Positions 18,671 through 25,818 of a DNA stretch of 64,000 nt are shown here, one piece after another. The translations under genes were made by a program, and so were the position numbers. The stretch is from the NCBI GenBank assembly GCA_951812895.1, contig OX638333.1:3204001-3268000 (forward strand), in the 5' to 3' direction. The notes under the pieces are model-generated. The model was not told the DNA's origin and searched no databases. It saw only the letters and a program-made list of their open reading frames with translations. The stretch's first letter is position 1. Each line of letters opens with the position of its first letter. Source of the DNA: an uncultured Roseovarius sp. (lineage in GTDB: Bacteria; Pseudomonadota; Alphaproteobacteria; Rhodobacterales; Rhodobacteraceae).

Positions 18671-19357
18671 ATGACATCAACTAAAATGCTTCTTTCAGCA
18701 GCGCTTGTCGCGGGCACTATGTCAGCGGGTGCTGCGAATGCACAGGACTGGTACGGACAGATTTTCGGCGGCGCGACATTCGCCGACAATCCGAATTTCA
18801 GCGGTGTGATCGGCGGCGCGGCCAACTCTGTCTTTACCAACCTCGACGACGGCTACAATCTGGGCTTTGCCATTGGTCGGCGATTTGGCGATCTTGGAAA
18901 CGGGGTAGGCCTGCGAGGTGAGATTGAGCTGTCGTTTTCTGAGAATGATGCGGACGGGTTTAACTTTACCGGCAATGGTCCGGGGGCCGAAGCCAATCCT
19001 GGCGGTGATATTTCAAGTACCAATCTATTCGCCAATGTGTACGCGGATTTTGACACCGGCGGACGGGTCACACCGTATCTCGGCGGTGGTATCGGCGTGA
19101 GCTTTGTGGATCAGAGCCTGGTTTATGGTCCTACCAGCAATGTGCGGATAGACGGCAGTGACGAAGTGTTTGCGCTGCAGCTGATTGCTGGGGCATCGGT
19201 GGATGTGAGCGAGAGCGCAGAGCTGTTTGGTGATGTCCGGTACATTCAGGCCTATGACGTGGCGGGTACCCGTACTGTTAACGGTGCTGCACCTGCTTCG
19301 GTCAGCGACGATCTGAGTTCCGTCGCACTAAATGTCGGGTTGCGTTTCAACTTTTAA
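18671..19357 (+). CDS. outer-membrane beta-barrel protein
   Basis: A 228-aa protein with a Sec signal (MTSTKMLLSAALVAGTMSAGAANAQ), followed by alternating beta strands typical of an eight-stranded OmpA/Opa-like barrel. It ends in the outer-membrane signature LNVGLRFNF with a terminal Phe. Glycine-rich and aromatic turns such as GGRVTPYLGGGIGVSF support this. GAAGGG precedes ATG 18671; an in-frame upstream ATG at 18650 lacks such a site. Function is probably structural or porin-like. Confidence 0.85.
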   Translation: MTSTKMLLSAALVAGTMSAGAANAQDWYGQIFGGATFADNPNFSGVIGGAANSVFTNLDDGYNLGFAIGRRFGDLGNGVGLRGEIELSFSENDADGFNFTGNGPGAEANPGGDISSTNLFANVYADFDTGGRVTPYLGGGIGVSFVDQSLVYGPTSNVRIDGSDEVFALQLIAGASVDVSESAELFGDVRYIQAYDVAGTRTVNGAAPASVSDDLSSVALNVGLRFNF

Positions 19358-19375
19358 GCAGGAAGTCTGAGACGA

Positions 19376-19407
19376 GGCCGGCCCGGAAGTGCAGAGCCGG
19401 GCCGGCC
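19376..19407. terminator. GC-rich hairpin between convergent genes
   Basis: A perfect 11-bp stem (GGCCGGCCCGG and CCGGGCCGGCC) with a 10-base loop lies between the outer-membrane protein gene and pccR, whose 3' ends face each other. There is no good U tract on either strand, so it may act with Rho or as an RNA 3'-end stabiliser. Confidence 0.6.
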
Positions 19408-19413
19408 AAATTA

Positions 19414-20814
19414 TCAGCTGACTTTGTAGGGCAGTACGCCGCGTTCGTCTGGTGTGACTTGCAGTCGCCGTTCCAGTGGCGGGATCGACCGTTGGTGACA
19501 ATCTGCCCGTTCGCAGATACGGCATGAAATACCGATTGGTTCAAAATTGCGGGCATTGGTCAGGTCAAGATCGTCGGCATAGATCAGCGCGCCGGCATGT
19601 TTGACCTCGCATCCCAATGCGATGGCAAATCGGCGTACGGGTGTGCCAAAGGAACCCCCGGATTTTGAGACATCCCGAGCGAGGCTGATATACCGGACTC
19701 CGTCTGGCGTTTCCGCCAATTGGCGCAGGAATCGCCCCGGCGTTTCAAAAGCGCGGTGGACATTCCACAGTGGGCAGGCCCCGCCGAAGCGGGCGAATTG
19801 CAATCGCGTGGCGGAATGGCGTTTGGTGATGGTTCCCGCCTGATCGACCCGAACAAAAAAGAACGGAACCCCTTTGGCACCCGGCCGTTGAAGGGTGGAA
19901 AGGCGATGGCAGACCTGTTCAATCGACGCGCCAAAGGCATTAGACAGAATTTCCAGATCATGCCGGTGATCCTGTGCGGCCTGTAGAAAGGTGCCATAGG
20001 GCATCAGCGCCGCACCGGCGAAATAGTTGGCAAGGCCAATTTTTGCGATAGATCGGGCTGCGTCTGTTTGGAACCGAGCGAGATCGAGCGTGGCCTCCAG
20101 CAATTTGTTCTGTGTCAGTAGAGCGACTTGCAGGAGCAGCTGGAACGTTCGGGTTTCCGGTTCGGCCCGGTTGGACAGATGTAATGTGTTGTTTTCGCGA
20201 TCGTAATGCCGGAGTGGTCCTGTATCCGTGCCCTTGATGGTTACGCCGATGGTGCGCAGCTGTGTTTCAGCTATGGCGCGGATGTCACCGGGCAGGCGCG
20301 AGGAATTGGCGAAGCGTTCCGCCGCACGGTCAACCGCATCAATATAGTTGTCGCAGTAGTGAAAAAAGTCGCGCACCTCGTCCCATGGGCTGGACTGCAT
20401 CCGGCTGTCTTCGCGGCCCAGTGCTTCGTCCAGGCTGGCCAGTCGTTCGTGGGTTTGACGGTAGGCCCGGTGAAGTTCGAGAAAGGCCCGCGCCATGGCG
20501 GGGGCGTTGGAGGCTGTGAGCCGCAGGTCGGACAGGGGTGGTGCGTCATCTGCAAAGATCGGATCTGCCAGCGCTTCTCGCATATCTGAAACCATGCGTT
20601 CGGCATCACCGGTGCTCAGTTCTGTAACATCAAATCCAAATTCCTGGGCCAAGGCGAGAACGACAGTCGTCGAAACCGGCCGGTTGTTGTTTTCCATCTG
20701 GTTGAGGTAGGGCAGGGACACGCCAAGCTTGGCTGCGAAGTCTTTTTGGGTGAGGCCAAGCCTTTGGCGTGTCTCGCGAAGTTTGGCACCGGCGTAGAGT
20801 TTTTGGGTGGGCAT
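19414..20814 (-). CDS. pccR: short-chain fatty acyl-CoA regulator PccR
   Basis: A 466-aa regulator of the ScfR family. An XRE-type helix-turn-helix covers residues 8-65 (LRETRQRLGLTQKDFAAKLGVSLPYLNQMEN), followed by an IrrE/ImmA-like central domain (about 180-300) and the C-terminal short-chain acyl-CoA regulator domain with a four-cysteine cluster (ISCRICERADCHQR). In Rhodobacter sphaeroides PccR activates propionyl-CoA carboxylase genes. The pccB gene is 1.5 kb away and sites with TTTGC repeats lie in front of both genes, so the same circuit is likely here. Confidence 0.92.
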   Translation of the reverse strand: MPTQKLYAGAKLRETRQRLGLTQKDFAAKLGVSLPYLNQMENNNRPVSTTVVLALAQEFGFDVTELSTGDAERMVSDMREALADPIFADDAPPLSDLRLTASNAPAMARAFLELHRAYRQTHERLASLDEALGREDSRMQSSPWDEVRDFFHYCDNYIDAVDRAAERFANSSRLPGDIRAIAETQLRTIGVTIKGTDTGPLRHYDRENNTLHLSNRAEPETRTFQLLLQVALLTQNKLLEATLDLARFQTDAARSIAKIGLANYFAGAALMPYGTFLQAAQDHRHDLEILSNAFGASIEQVCHRLSTLQRPGAKGVPFFFVRVDQAGTITKRHSATRLQFARFGGACPLWNVHRAFETPGRFLRQLAETPDGVRYISLARDVSKSGGSFGTPVRRFAIALGCEVKHAGALIYADDLDLTNARNFEPIGISCRICERADCHQRSIPPLERRLQVTPDERGVLPYKVS

Positions 20815-20827
20815 GGCTGATCCCGGG

Positions 20828-20879
20828 TTTGCAGGTTTGCGATTGGGATAGAGTAGTTTTGCAAACTATGTTCTGCAAG
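20828..20879 (-). promoter_or_regulatory. putative PccR sites upstream of pccR
   Basis: Between pccR and the Bcr/CflA gene lie TTTGCAGG directly followed by TTTGCGAT (20828-20843), a perfect TTTGCAAA palindrome (20858-20865) and TTCTGCAAG (20871-20879). As I recall, the published PccR motif in Rhodobacter sphaeroides is built from repeated TTTGCAAA. Autoregulation is inferred. Confidence 0.65.
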
Positions 20880-20895
20880 ACGCCGATTGCGGCAG

Positions 20896-22113
20896 TTAGG
20901 GGCGTGCCAGATAGGCCTCACGCCGCATCACCATGATAATCGCGATGATGGCAAGGGCTGCGGTGATAAGCATGATCCAAAGCAGGGGAAACGCACCCGA
21001 AGCGGGCGTCAGCAATGCTCCGGCCAAAGCCGACAGGCCCGCGCCGCCGCCTATCATCAGTGCACCTGCCAAACCACTGGCCGTACCGGCCAAATGTGGC
21101 CGGACAGACAGTGCACCGGCAGTGGCATTGGGAATGGTCATTCCGTTTCCAAGGCCCATAAATGTCATTAGGCCAAAAAAGCTGATCGCGGTGCCCAGCC
21201 CGGCGTAAAATAGGACGAGGTTCAGCGCTATGCCTGCAGCGTTGATCACAGTGCCCCAGAATACCATACGATTGACGCCAATTCGGACTGAGTAGCGCCC
21301 GGATAGAAAGTTTCCAAAGAAATATCCAATGGCAGGAGCGCCAAAAAAGAACCCCAATAGTGCGGGTTCCAGCCCGAACACCTTGTCGCCGATAAAAGGC
21401 GCACCGCCGAGATAGGCGAAAAACGAACCGGATGAGAGTGCTGAGGCGAGCGCATAGCCCCAGAACCGTGGGGAGGCTAGCAATTCGGGATACTCGCGGG
21501 CTTGTTGCCGGAAGGTTTGACCGCTGAGCGGTGCGGTTTCCCCCAGATCGGCCCAGGTTATCCAAAGTACAAGTGCGCCAAGCCCGAACAAAACCCAGAA
21601 ATTGGATTGCCAGCCAAAGAGCTGGTCCAAAAAGCCCCCGATGGCGGGTCCAATCATCGGCACCACGGCCATACCCATGGTGACGTAACCGATCATGCTG
21701 GCCGCTTGGTCCTGCGGAACCATGTCGCGTACAATGGCGCGGGACAGCACCATCGCAGCCACAATGGTTGCCTGTGCCATTCGAAAGAACAAAAACACCC
21801 AAACATTTCCCGCTAACGCACAGCCAACAGTGGCCAGCAGGAACAATACCAATCCCCCTAGGATCACCGGCCTGCGCCCCAAGCGGTCTGAAATCGGGCC
21901 TATCACAATTTGCAATACCGCGTTCACCGCCAGATAGACGGCGACAGATAGTTGCATCAATCGGTAATCCGTTTCGAAATAGACCGACATGCCCGGAAGC
22001 GAGGGCAGGAAGATGTTCATCGCCAGCGCCGAAATGCCCGCCAGCGAAATCAGGGTGATGATATGCGGGGGCGTGCTCTGGTCCAGAAATCGGACATTGA
22101 GATTTGCGGTCAT
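20896..22113 (-). CDS. Bcr/CflA-family multidrug efflux MFS transporter
   Basis: A 405-aa inner-membrane transporter with 12 helices. Bcr/CflA features are the N-terminal TLISLAGISALAMNIFLPSLP, the loop motif GPISDRLGRRPVILGG between helices 2 and 3, and the helix-5 motif GMAVVPMIGPAIGGFLDQ. Family members export drugs such as bicyclomycin or amino acids. It is upstream of and codirectional with pccR, 82 bp away, but its own substrate link to propionate is unknown. The start at MTANLN is chosen by family alignment; two upstream in-frame ATGs would add 17 or 12 residues. Confidence 0.88.
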   Translation of the reverse strand: MTANLNVRFLDQSTPPHIITLISLAGISALAMNIFLPSLPGMSVYFETDYRLMQLSVAVYLAVNAVLQIVIGPISDRLGRRPVILGGLVLFLLATVGCALAGNVWVFLFFRMAQATIVAAMVLSRAIVRDMVPQDQAASMIGYVTMGMAVVPMIGPAIGGFLDQLFGWQSNFWVLFGLGALVLWITWADLGETAPLSGQTFRQQAREYPELLASPRFWGYALASALSSGSFFAYLGGAPFIGDKVFGLEPALLGFFFGAPAIGYFFGNFLSGRYSVRIGVNRMVFWGTVINAAGIALNLVLFYAGLGTAISFFGLMTFMGLGNGMTIPNATAGALSVRPHLAGTASGLAGALMIGGGAGLSALAGALLTPASGAFPLLWIMLITAALAIIAIIMVMRREAYLARP

Positions 22114-22164
22114 GTGAAATCGGTATTCTCTGGCATAGGGAGAGTCCATGCGGGTGCAGGTCAC

Positions 22165-22220
22165 TTAGCAAATTTACAGTTTTGCATTTTGATATTTTCA
22201 TATATTTGCAAATTTGCCGA
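22165..22220 (+). promoter_or_regulatory. putative PccR sites upstream of pccB
   Basis: TTTGCAAA (22205-22212) is followed directly by TTTGCCGA (22213-22220), the same head-to-tail arrangement seen before pccR. TTAGCAAA (22165-22172) and TTTGCATT (22181-22188) lie 30-40 bp upstream. The sites fall 60-120 bp before the pccB start, where an activator or repressor would act. Confidence 0.68.
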
Positions 22221-22282
22221 ATTTTCCTTTTTCACCGGCGGTTCCTTCCCTATTGTCCGGCAAAATTGCAAGGGGAACGTCC

Positions 22283-23815
22283 ATGAAAGATATCCTTCAG
22301 GAATTGGAAGATCGCCGCGCCGAGGCCCGCAAGGGCGGCGGCCAGCGCCGGATTGATGCGCAACATTCCAAAGGCAAACTCACCGCAAGGGAACGGGTTG
22401 AGCTGTTGCTGGATGATGGCAGCTTTGAAGAGTTCGACATGTTCAAAGCGCATCGCTGTGTTGAGTTTGGTATGGAGAATTCCAAAATTCATGGCGATGG
22501 TGTGATCACCGGATGGGGCACAATCAATGGCCGAATGGTTTATGTGTTCAGCCAGGACTTTACCGTGTTCGGTGGATCGCTGTCTGAAACCCATGCCCAG
22601 AAGATTTGCAAGATCATGGATATGGCGATGCAGAATGGCGCCCCGGTGATCGGGATAAACGATTCCGGCGGCGCGCGTATTCAGGAAGGTGTGGATTCAC
22701 TGGCAGGTTATGCCGAAGTGTTCCAGCGCAATATCATGGCCTCTGGCGTCATTCCGCAGATCAGCGTGATCATGGGGCCCTGTGCCGGCGGTGCAGTTTA
22801 CAGCCCGGCGATGACAGATTTCATCTTTATGGTGCGCGATACGTCCTACATGTTTGTGACCGGACCCGACGTGGTCAAAACAGTGACCAACGAAGTGGTC
22901 ACCGCAGAAGAGCTGGGCGGGGCATCGACCCATACCAAGAAAAGCTCAGTCGCGGACGGCGCGTTTGAAAATGATGTTGAGGCGCTGGCAGAAGTGCGGC
23001 GATTGGTGGATTTCCTGCCGTTGTCGAACCGGGAAAAGCCGCCCGTTCGTCCGTTTTTTGATCAGCCGGGACGTGTTGAGAACAGTCTTGATACATTGAT
23101 CCCTGACAATCCAAATACGCCCTATGACATGAAGGAGTTGATTGCCAAAGTGGCGGATGAGGGCGATTTCTACGAAATTCAGGAAGACTACGCCAAGAAC
23201 ATCATCACCGGATTTATCCGACTTGAAGGGCAGAGCGTGGGCGTTGTGGCCAACCAGCCGATGGTGCTGGCGGGTTGTCTGGACATTGACAGCAGCCGCA
23301 AGGCCGCGCGGTTTGTGCGGTTCTGCGATTGCTTTGAAATACCGATCCTGACGCTGGTGGATGTTCCGGGCTTCCTTCCGGGGACATCCCAGGAATATGG
23401 CGGGGTGATCAAGCACGGCGCAAAGCTGCTCTTTGCCTATGGTGAGGCGACAGTCCCGAAGGTCACAGTGATCACCCGCAAAGCCTACGGCGGGGCGTAT
23501 GACGTGATGGCGTCGAAGCATTTGCGCGGTGATTTCAACTATGCCTGGCCCACGGCCGAGATTGCTGTGATGGGGGCGAAAGGGGCTACGGAGATTATCC
23601 ACCGTGCCGATCTGGGTGATGCGGACAAGATTGCAGCCCATACCAAGGATTACGAGGACCGGTTTGCCAATCCGTTCGTGGCCGCCGAGCGTGGGTTCAT
23701 TGACGAGGTGATCATGCCGCACAACACGCGGATGCGGGTGAGCCGGGCCTTTGCGAGCCTGCGGAACAAGAAGCTGACCAATCCGTGGAAGAAGCACGAC
23801 AATATTCCACTTTAA
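22283..23815 (+). CDS. pccB: propionyl-CoA carboxylase beta subunit
   Basis: A 510-aa carboxyltransferase subunit that moves CO2 from biotin to propionyl-CoA, giving methylmalonyl-CoA. Both acyl-CoA carboxyltransferase halves are present. The N half has [23 protein letters not shown] and the [17 protein letters not shown] oxyanion region; the C half has [24 protein letters not shown] and [19 protein letters not shown]. Length matches PccB. ATG 22283 is chosen because AGGGG precedes it; the longer reading from 22214 is unlikely. PccR-type sites lie upstream. It pairs with pccA 2 kb downstream. Confidence 0.96.
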   Translation: MKDILQELEDRRAEARKGGGQRRIDAQHSKGKLTARERVELLLDDGSFEEFDMFKAHRCVEFGMENSKIHGDGVITGWGTINGRMVYVFSQDFTVFGGSLSETHAQKICKIMDMAMQNGAPVIGINDSGGARIQEGVDSLAGYAEVFQRNIMASGVIPQISVIMGPCAGGAVYSPAMTDFIFMVRDTSYMFVTGPDVVKTVTNEVVTAEELGGASTHTKKSSVADGAFENDVEALAEVRRLVDFLPLSNREKPPVRPFFDQPGRVENSLDTLIPDNPNTPYDMKELIAKVADEGDFYEIQEDYAKNIITGFIRLEGQSVGVVANQPMVLAGCLDIDSSRKAARFVRFCDCFEIPILTLVDVPGFLPGTSQEYGGVIKHGAKLLFAYGEATVPKVTVITRKAYGGAYDVMASKHLRGDFNYAWPTAEIAVMGAKGATEIIHRADLGDADKIAAHTKDYEDRFANPFVAAERGFIDEVIMPHNTRMRVSRAFASLRNKKLTNPWKKHDNIPL

Positions 23816-23888
23816 TGTGGGTGGACTTTCATTGGGACTGGCGGACTTCACTTAGGCCACAACGTGTCAGGAGAAGGGAGATGAACGT

Positions 23889-24302
23889 ATGAAACTGCAT
23901 ATTATTAGTCTTGCAGCTGTAATGCTGCTGACCTTGTCGCTGGGAGCCAAGGCTCATTCAGGCCAGACCGAAGTCGAGCTGCTTGTCTTGCCGTCTGGCC
24001 TTGAAACGACACTCCAAGAAAGGGTAACCGATGAAACAGGCGCCGGGCCGGTGCACCGTTTTCGGTTTGTCGCACCTGATTTTACCGGGGCAGTTGATCT
24101 TGAAACGGTCACTGCCGATCTTGAGTTTCTGTGCAATGGATATGCGCTTGAAACCCTAAGTGCCGAAGGTGCGGAAGCTGGCCAGATCATCATATCCCTG
24201 GCCGACAAACCTTCAGAATTTGGCATCTATGATCCGGATATCACCCAGGTTTTCGAGGCATATCGCGTTGAAAACGGCCTCTGCATCTGGGAGATATTTT
24301 AA
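23889..24302 (+). CDS. exported protein of unknown function in the pcc cluster
   Basis: A 137-aa protein with a Sec signal (MKLHIISLAAVMLLTLSLGAKAHS) and a mature domain of about 115 residues. Two cysteines (LEFLCNGYAL and GLCIWEIF) may form one disulfide in the periplasm. The domain looks beta-rich. I recognise it only as a protein kept near pccB in Roseobacter relatives, without known function. It follows pccB by 73 bases with AGGAGAAGGGAG upstream of the ATG, so it may be co-transcribed. Confidence 0.8.
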   Translation: MKLHIISLAAVMLLTLSLGAKAHSGQTEVELLVLPSGLETTLQERVTDETGAGPVHRFRFVAPDFTGAVDLETVTADLEFLCNGYALETLSAEGAEAGQIIISLADKPSEFGIYDPDITQVFEAYRVENGLCIWEIF

Positions 24303-24516
24303 TGCATACACAACATCTTGCGCATCAAAGCTCAACCAGCGCCCGGTTTGAGGCTTTGGAGTCACAGGCCGTTATGTTCCCCTATAACGCGTATCAATTT
24401 GACCTGGATTCCAGTATTCTGCGACGCGGTTGCACCCAAGCGACCGACACCTCGAGCGTGGGGCAGACAAGGCGTATTAATCGCCACCTGCCCGTTAACA
24501 GAGACAGGAGATATCT

Positions 24517-24663
24517 ATGTCGAACAGTATCAAAGGCCTTTTGGCCGTCAGCTTGCTTGTCGTTGTGGCAGCATGTGGCGCCCAGCAGGAAGAAGAAGAA
24601 TTTATCATCGTTGAACCGGAGCCGATTTCGGTCGAACCCGAGTACACCGGTAAATACAAGTAA
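24517..24663 (+). CDS. 48-residue lipoprotein in the pcc cluster
   Basis: A very small lipoprotein. After MSNSIKGLLAVSLLVV comes the lipobox VAAC-G (Cys20), then a short, strongly acidic tail (QQEEEEF, VEPEPISVEPEY) ending GKYK. ACAGGAG lies 6 bases before ATG 24517. Similar tiny lipoproteins are easily missed in automated annotation. The acidic tail would sit in the periplasm on a membrane anchor. Function is unknown. Confidence 0.75.
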   Translation: MSNSIKGLLAVSLLVVVAACGAQQEEEEFIIVEPEPISVEPEYTGKYK

Positions 24664-24744
24664 TCCCATCGGGATTCAGTCAGGGCGGGTCATTGTATCC
24701 GTCCTGACGACCGCATCGCACACTTCTGATCCGGAGCGTGCACC

Positions 24745-25101
24745 ATGCTAAAGCATCGCGGCTTTCCCGGGCGTCTTCCGGGTACGGATTTTCAATTCAC
24801 CATTCGCAGGGCCAACCCCAAAGGGGTTACGGCGATTATCGCCAAGGAACGGTATCGTGATCGCAGGGCGGCGGACCGTCGTGCAGATACCGGGTTTGTC
24901 CGCGCGTTGTGGGAGAATTTTGGCGATGAGGCCTTTGAACGGGGCAATCTTGATGCGGGCCGGTTAAGCTGGCTGATTGACCGAGAGGTGAAATGGGCCG
25001 AAGACCCTCATGATCCGGCCAGTTACGAGGCCCTGTTGGTGCTGGACGTACCTGTCGCGCGCGCATCTTTTCCTGATGCCTTTGATGATGGCGGGGGTTG
25101 A
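24745..25101 (+). CDS. conserved protein of unknown function in the pcc cluster
   Basis: A 118-aa soluble, highly charged protein without signal peptide or cysteines, rich in Arg and Asp (KERYRDRRAADRRADTGFVRALWENFGDEAF). It begins MLKHRGFPGRLPGTDFQFTIRRANPKG. The codon use looks like that of its neighbours. It is the only non-exported member of the four genes between pccB and pccA, so it could act on the carboxylase itself, but this is only inference from position. Confidence 0.72.
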   Translation: MLKHRGFPGRLPGTDFQFTIRRANPKGVTAIIAKERYRDRRAADRRADTGFVRALWENFGDEAFERGNLDAGRLSWLIDREVKWAEDPHDPASYEALLVLDVPVARASFPDAFDDGGG

Positions 25102-25474
25102 GCATGGCTGGCACCGGCATAATTGGCATGATCTTGCCCACAGGTTGCGGATTTACGCAAAATACAGCCGAAACCCGCGTTTTGGGGCGGCTACGCTTGG
25201 TATCTGCATGGATCGGGTGCAGCGTGGTCCGTGTAGTGGAAGCCCTTCCCCTAAGGGCTGAGACGCATCGTCTTATCCGTTACCCTTCCCCTGACGGGCG
25301 ATCCTGCACAGGCCTGTGCGGATCGCCCCTTTTTTGTTGTATATCAAATAGTTGGGCTTCTCGGCGAGGAGTTGCCCAAATCCATCCCGACCCGTTCAAC
25401 CGCTTTGACCGTAGGTCCCGTTTCGCGTTGTGTGCACACATCAATGTCACGCAAACTGAATGGGATAAATCACC
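25102..25474 (+). other. 373-bp gap with hairpins; possible small RNA
   Basis: No convincing gene is seen. A short hairpin (AGCCCTT-CCCCT-AAGGGCT) lies at about 25242-25260, the sequence CCCTTCCCCT occurs twice (about 25244 and 25284), and a strong terminator ends at 25336. A short transcript of about 100-130 bases ending at that terminator, such as a small RNA, would explain this layout. A 40-codon ORF from 25104 is open but has no coding character. Confidence 0.3.
25296..25336 (+). terminator. strong intrinsic terminator inside the pcc cluster
   Basis: A long, almost perfect stem is formed by GGGCGATCCTGCACAG (25296-25311) and CTGTGCGGATCGCCC (25314-25328), with one mismatched pair. A run of six T follows. 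It should stop transcription coming from pccB before the downstream lipoprotein gene and pccA. Confidence 0.88.
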
Positions 25475-25684
25475 ATGCGAGCCATGCTTTTCACCCTTGC
25501 GGGGGTTTCAGTTCTCAGCAGCCTGTCAGGCTGTGGCGAGACGGTTCCGGAACAGGCGCTTTTCGGCGCCGGATCAGGCGCTGCCACGGCGGCCATTCTG
25601 GATGGCAACATCGCAGCCGGGGCTGTCGTTGGCGCGGCAGGGAACGTTGCGTATTGCCAGCTTTATCCAGGCCGCTGTAACTGA
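25475..25684 (+). CDS. small glycine-zipper lipoprotein
   Basis: A 69-aa lipoprotein. The signal MRAMLFTLAGVSVLSSLSGC ends in lipobox LSGC (Cys20). The mature 50 residues contain a glycine/alanine-rich membrane-like segment (FGAGSGAATAAILDGNIAAGAVVGAAGNVAY) with Gly-zipper spacing, and two cysteines (CQLYPGRC) close the C-terminus. Such proteins associate with the envelope; function here is unknown. It lies between two intrinsic terminators, so it is probably a separate short transcript. Confidence 0.8.
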   Translation: MRAMLFTLAGVSVLSSLSGCGETVPEQALFGAGSGAATAAILDGNIAAGAVVGAAGNVAYCQLYPGRCN

Positions 25685-25690
25685 CTTTCA

Positions 25691-25766
25691 CCGCGCGGTA
25701 GACGCGCGGACCACTTTACCATGTTTTCAAGCCACTGGTGCCCTGCGCACCGGTGGTTTTGTTTTT
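25691..25766 (+). terminator. tandem hairpins ending the lipoprotein transcript
   Basis: A perfect hairpin CCGCGCG-GTAGA-CGCGCGG (25691-25709) has no T run. A second stem, CCACTGGTGC and GCACCGGTGG with one mismatch (25732-25756), is followed by TTTTGTTTTT. The second is a good intrinsic terminator. It leaves about 50 bp for a pccA promoter. Confidence 0.82.
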
Positions 25767-25818
25767 CCGTATCAGCGCCGGTCGCTGTCGGACCGAATTC
25801 TGAGAGAAGGGACGTAAG

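Noticed and set aside
20918-22201. 427-codon open frame overlapping the Bcr/CflA gene on the same strand
   Set aside because: The Bcr/CflA frame has clear family motifs and this one encodes a Cys/Arg/His-rich sequence, the usual shadow of a GC-rich gene.
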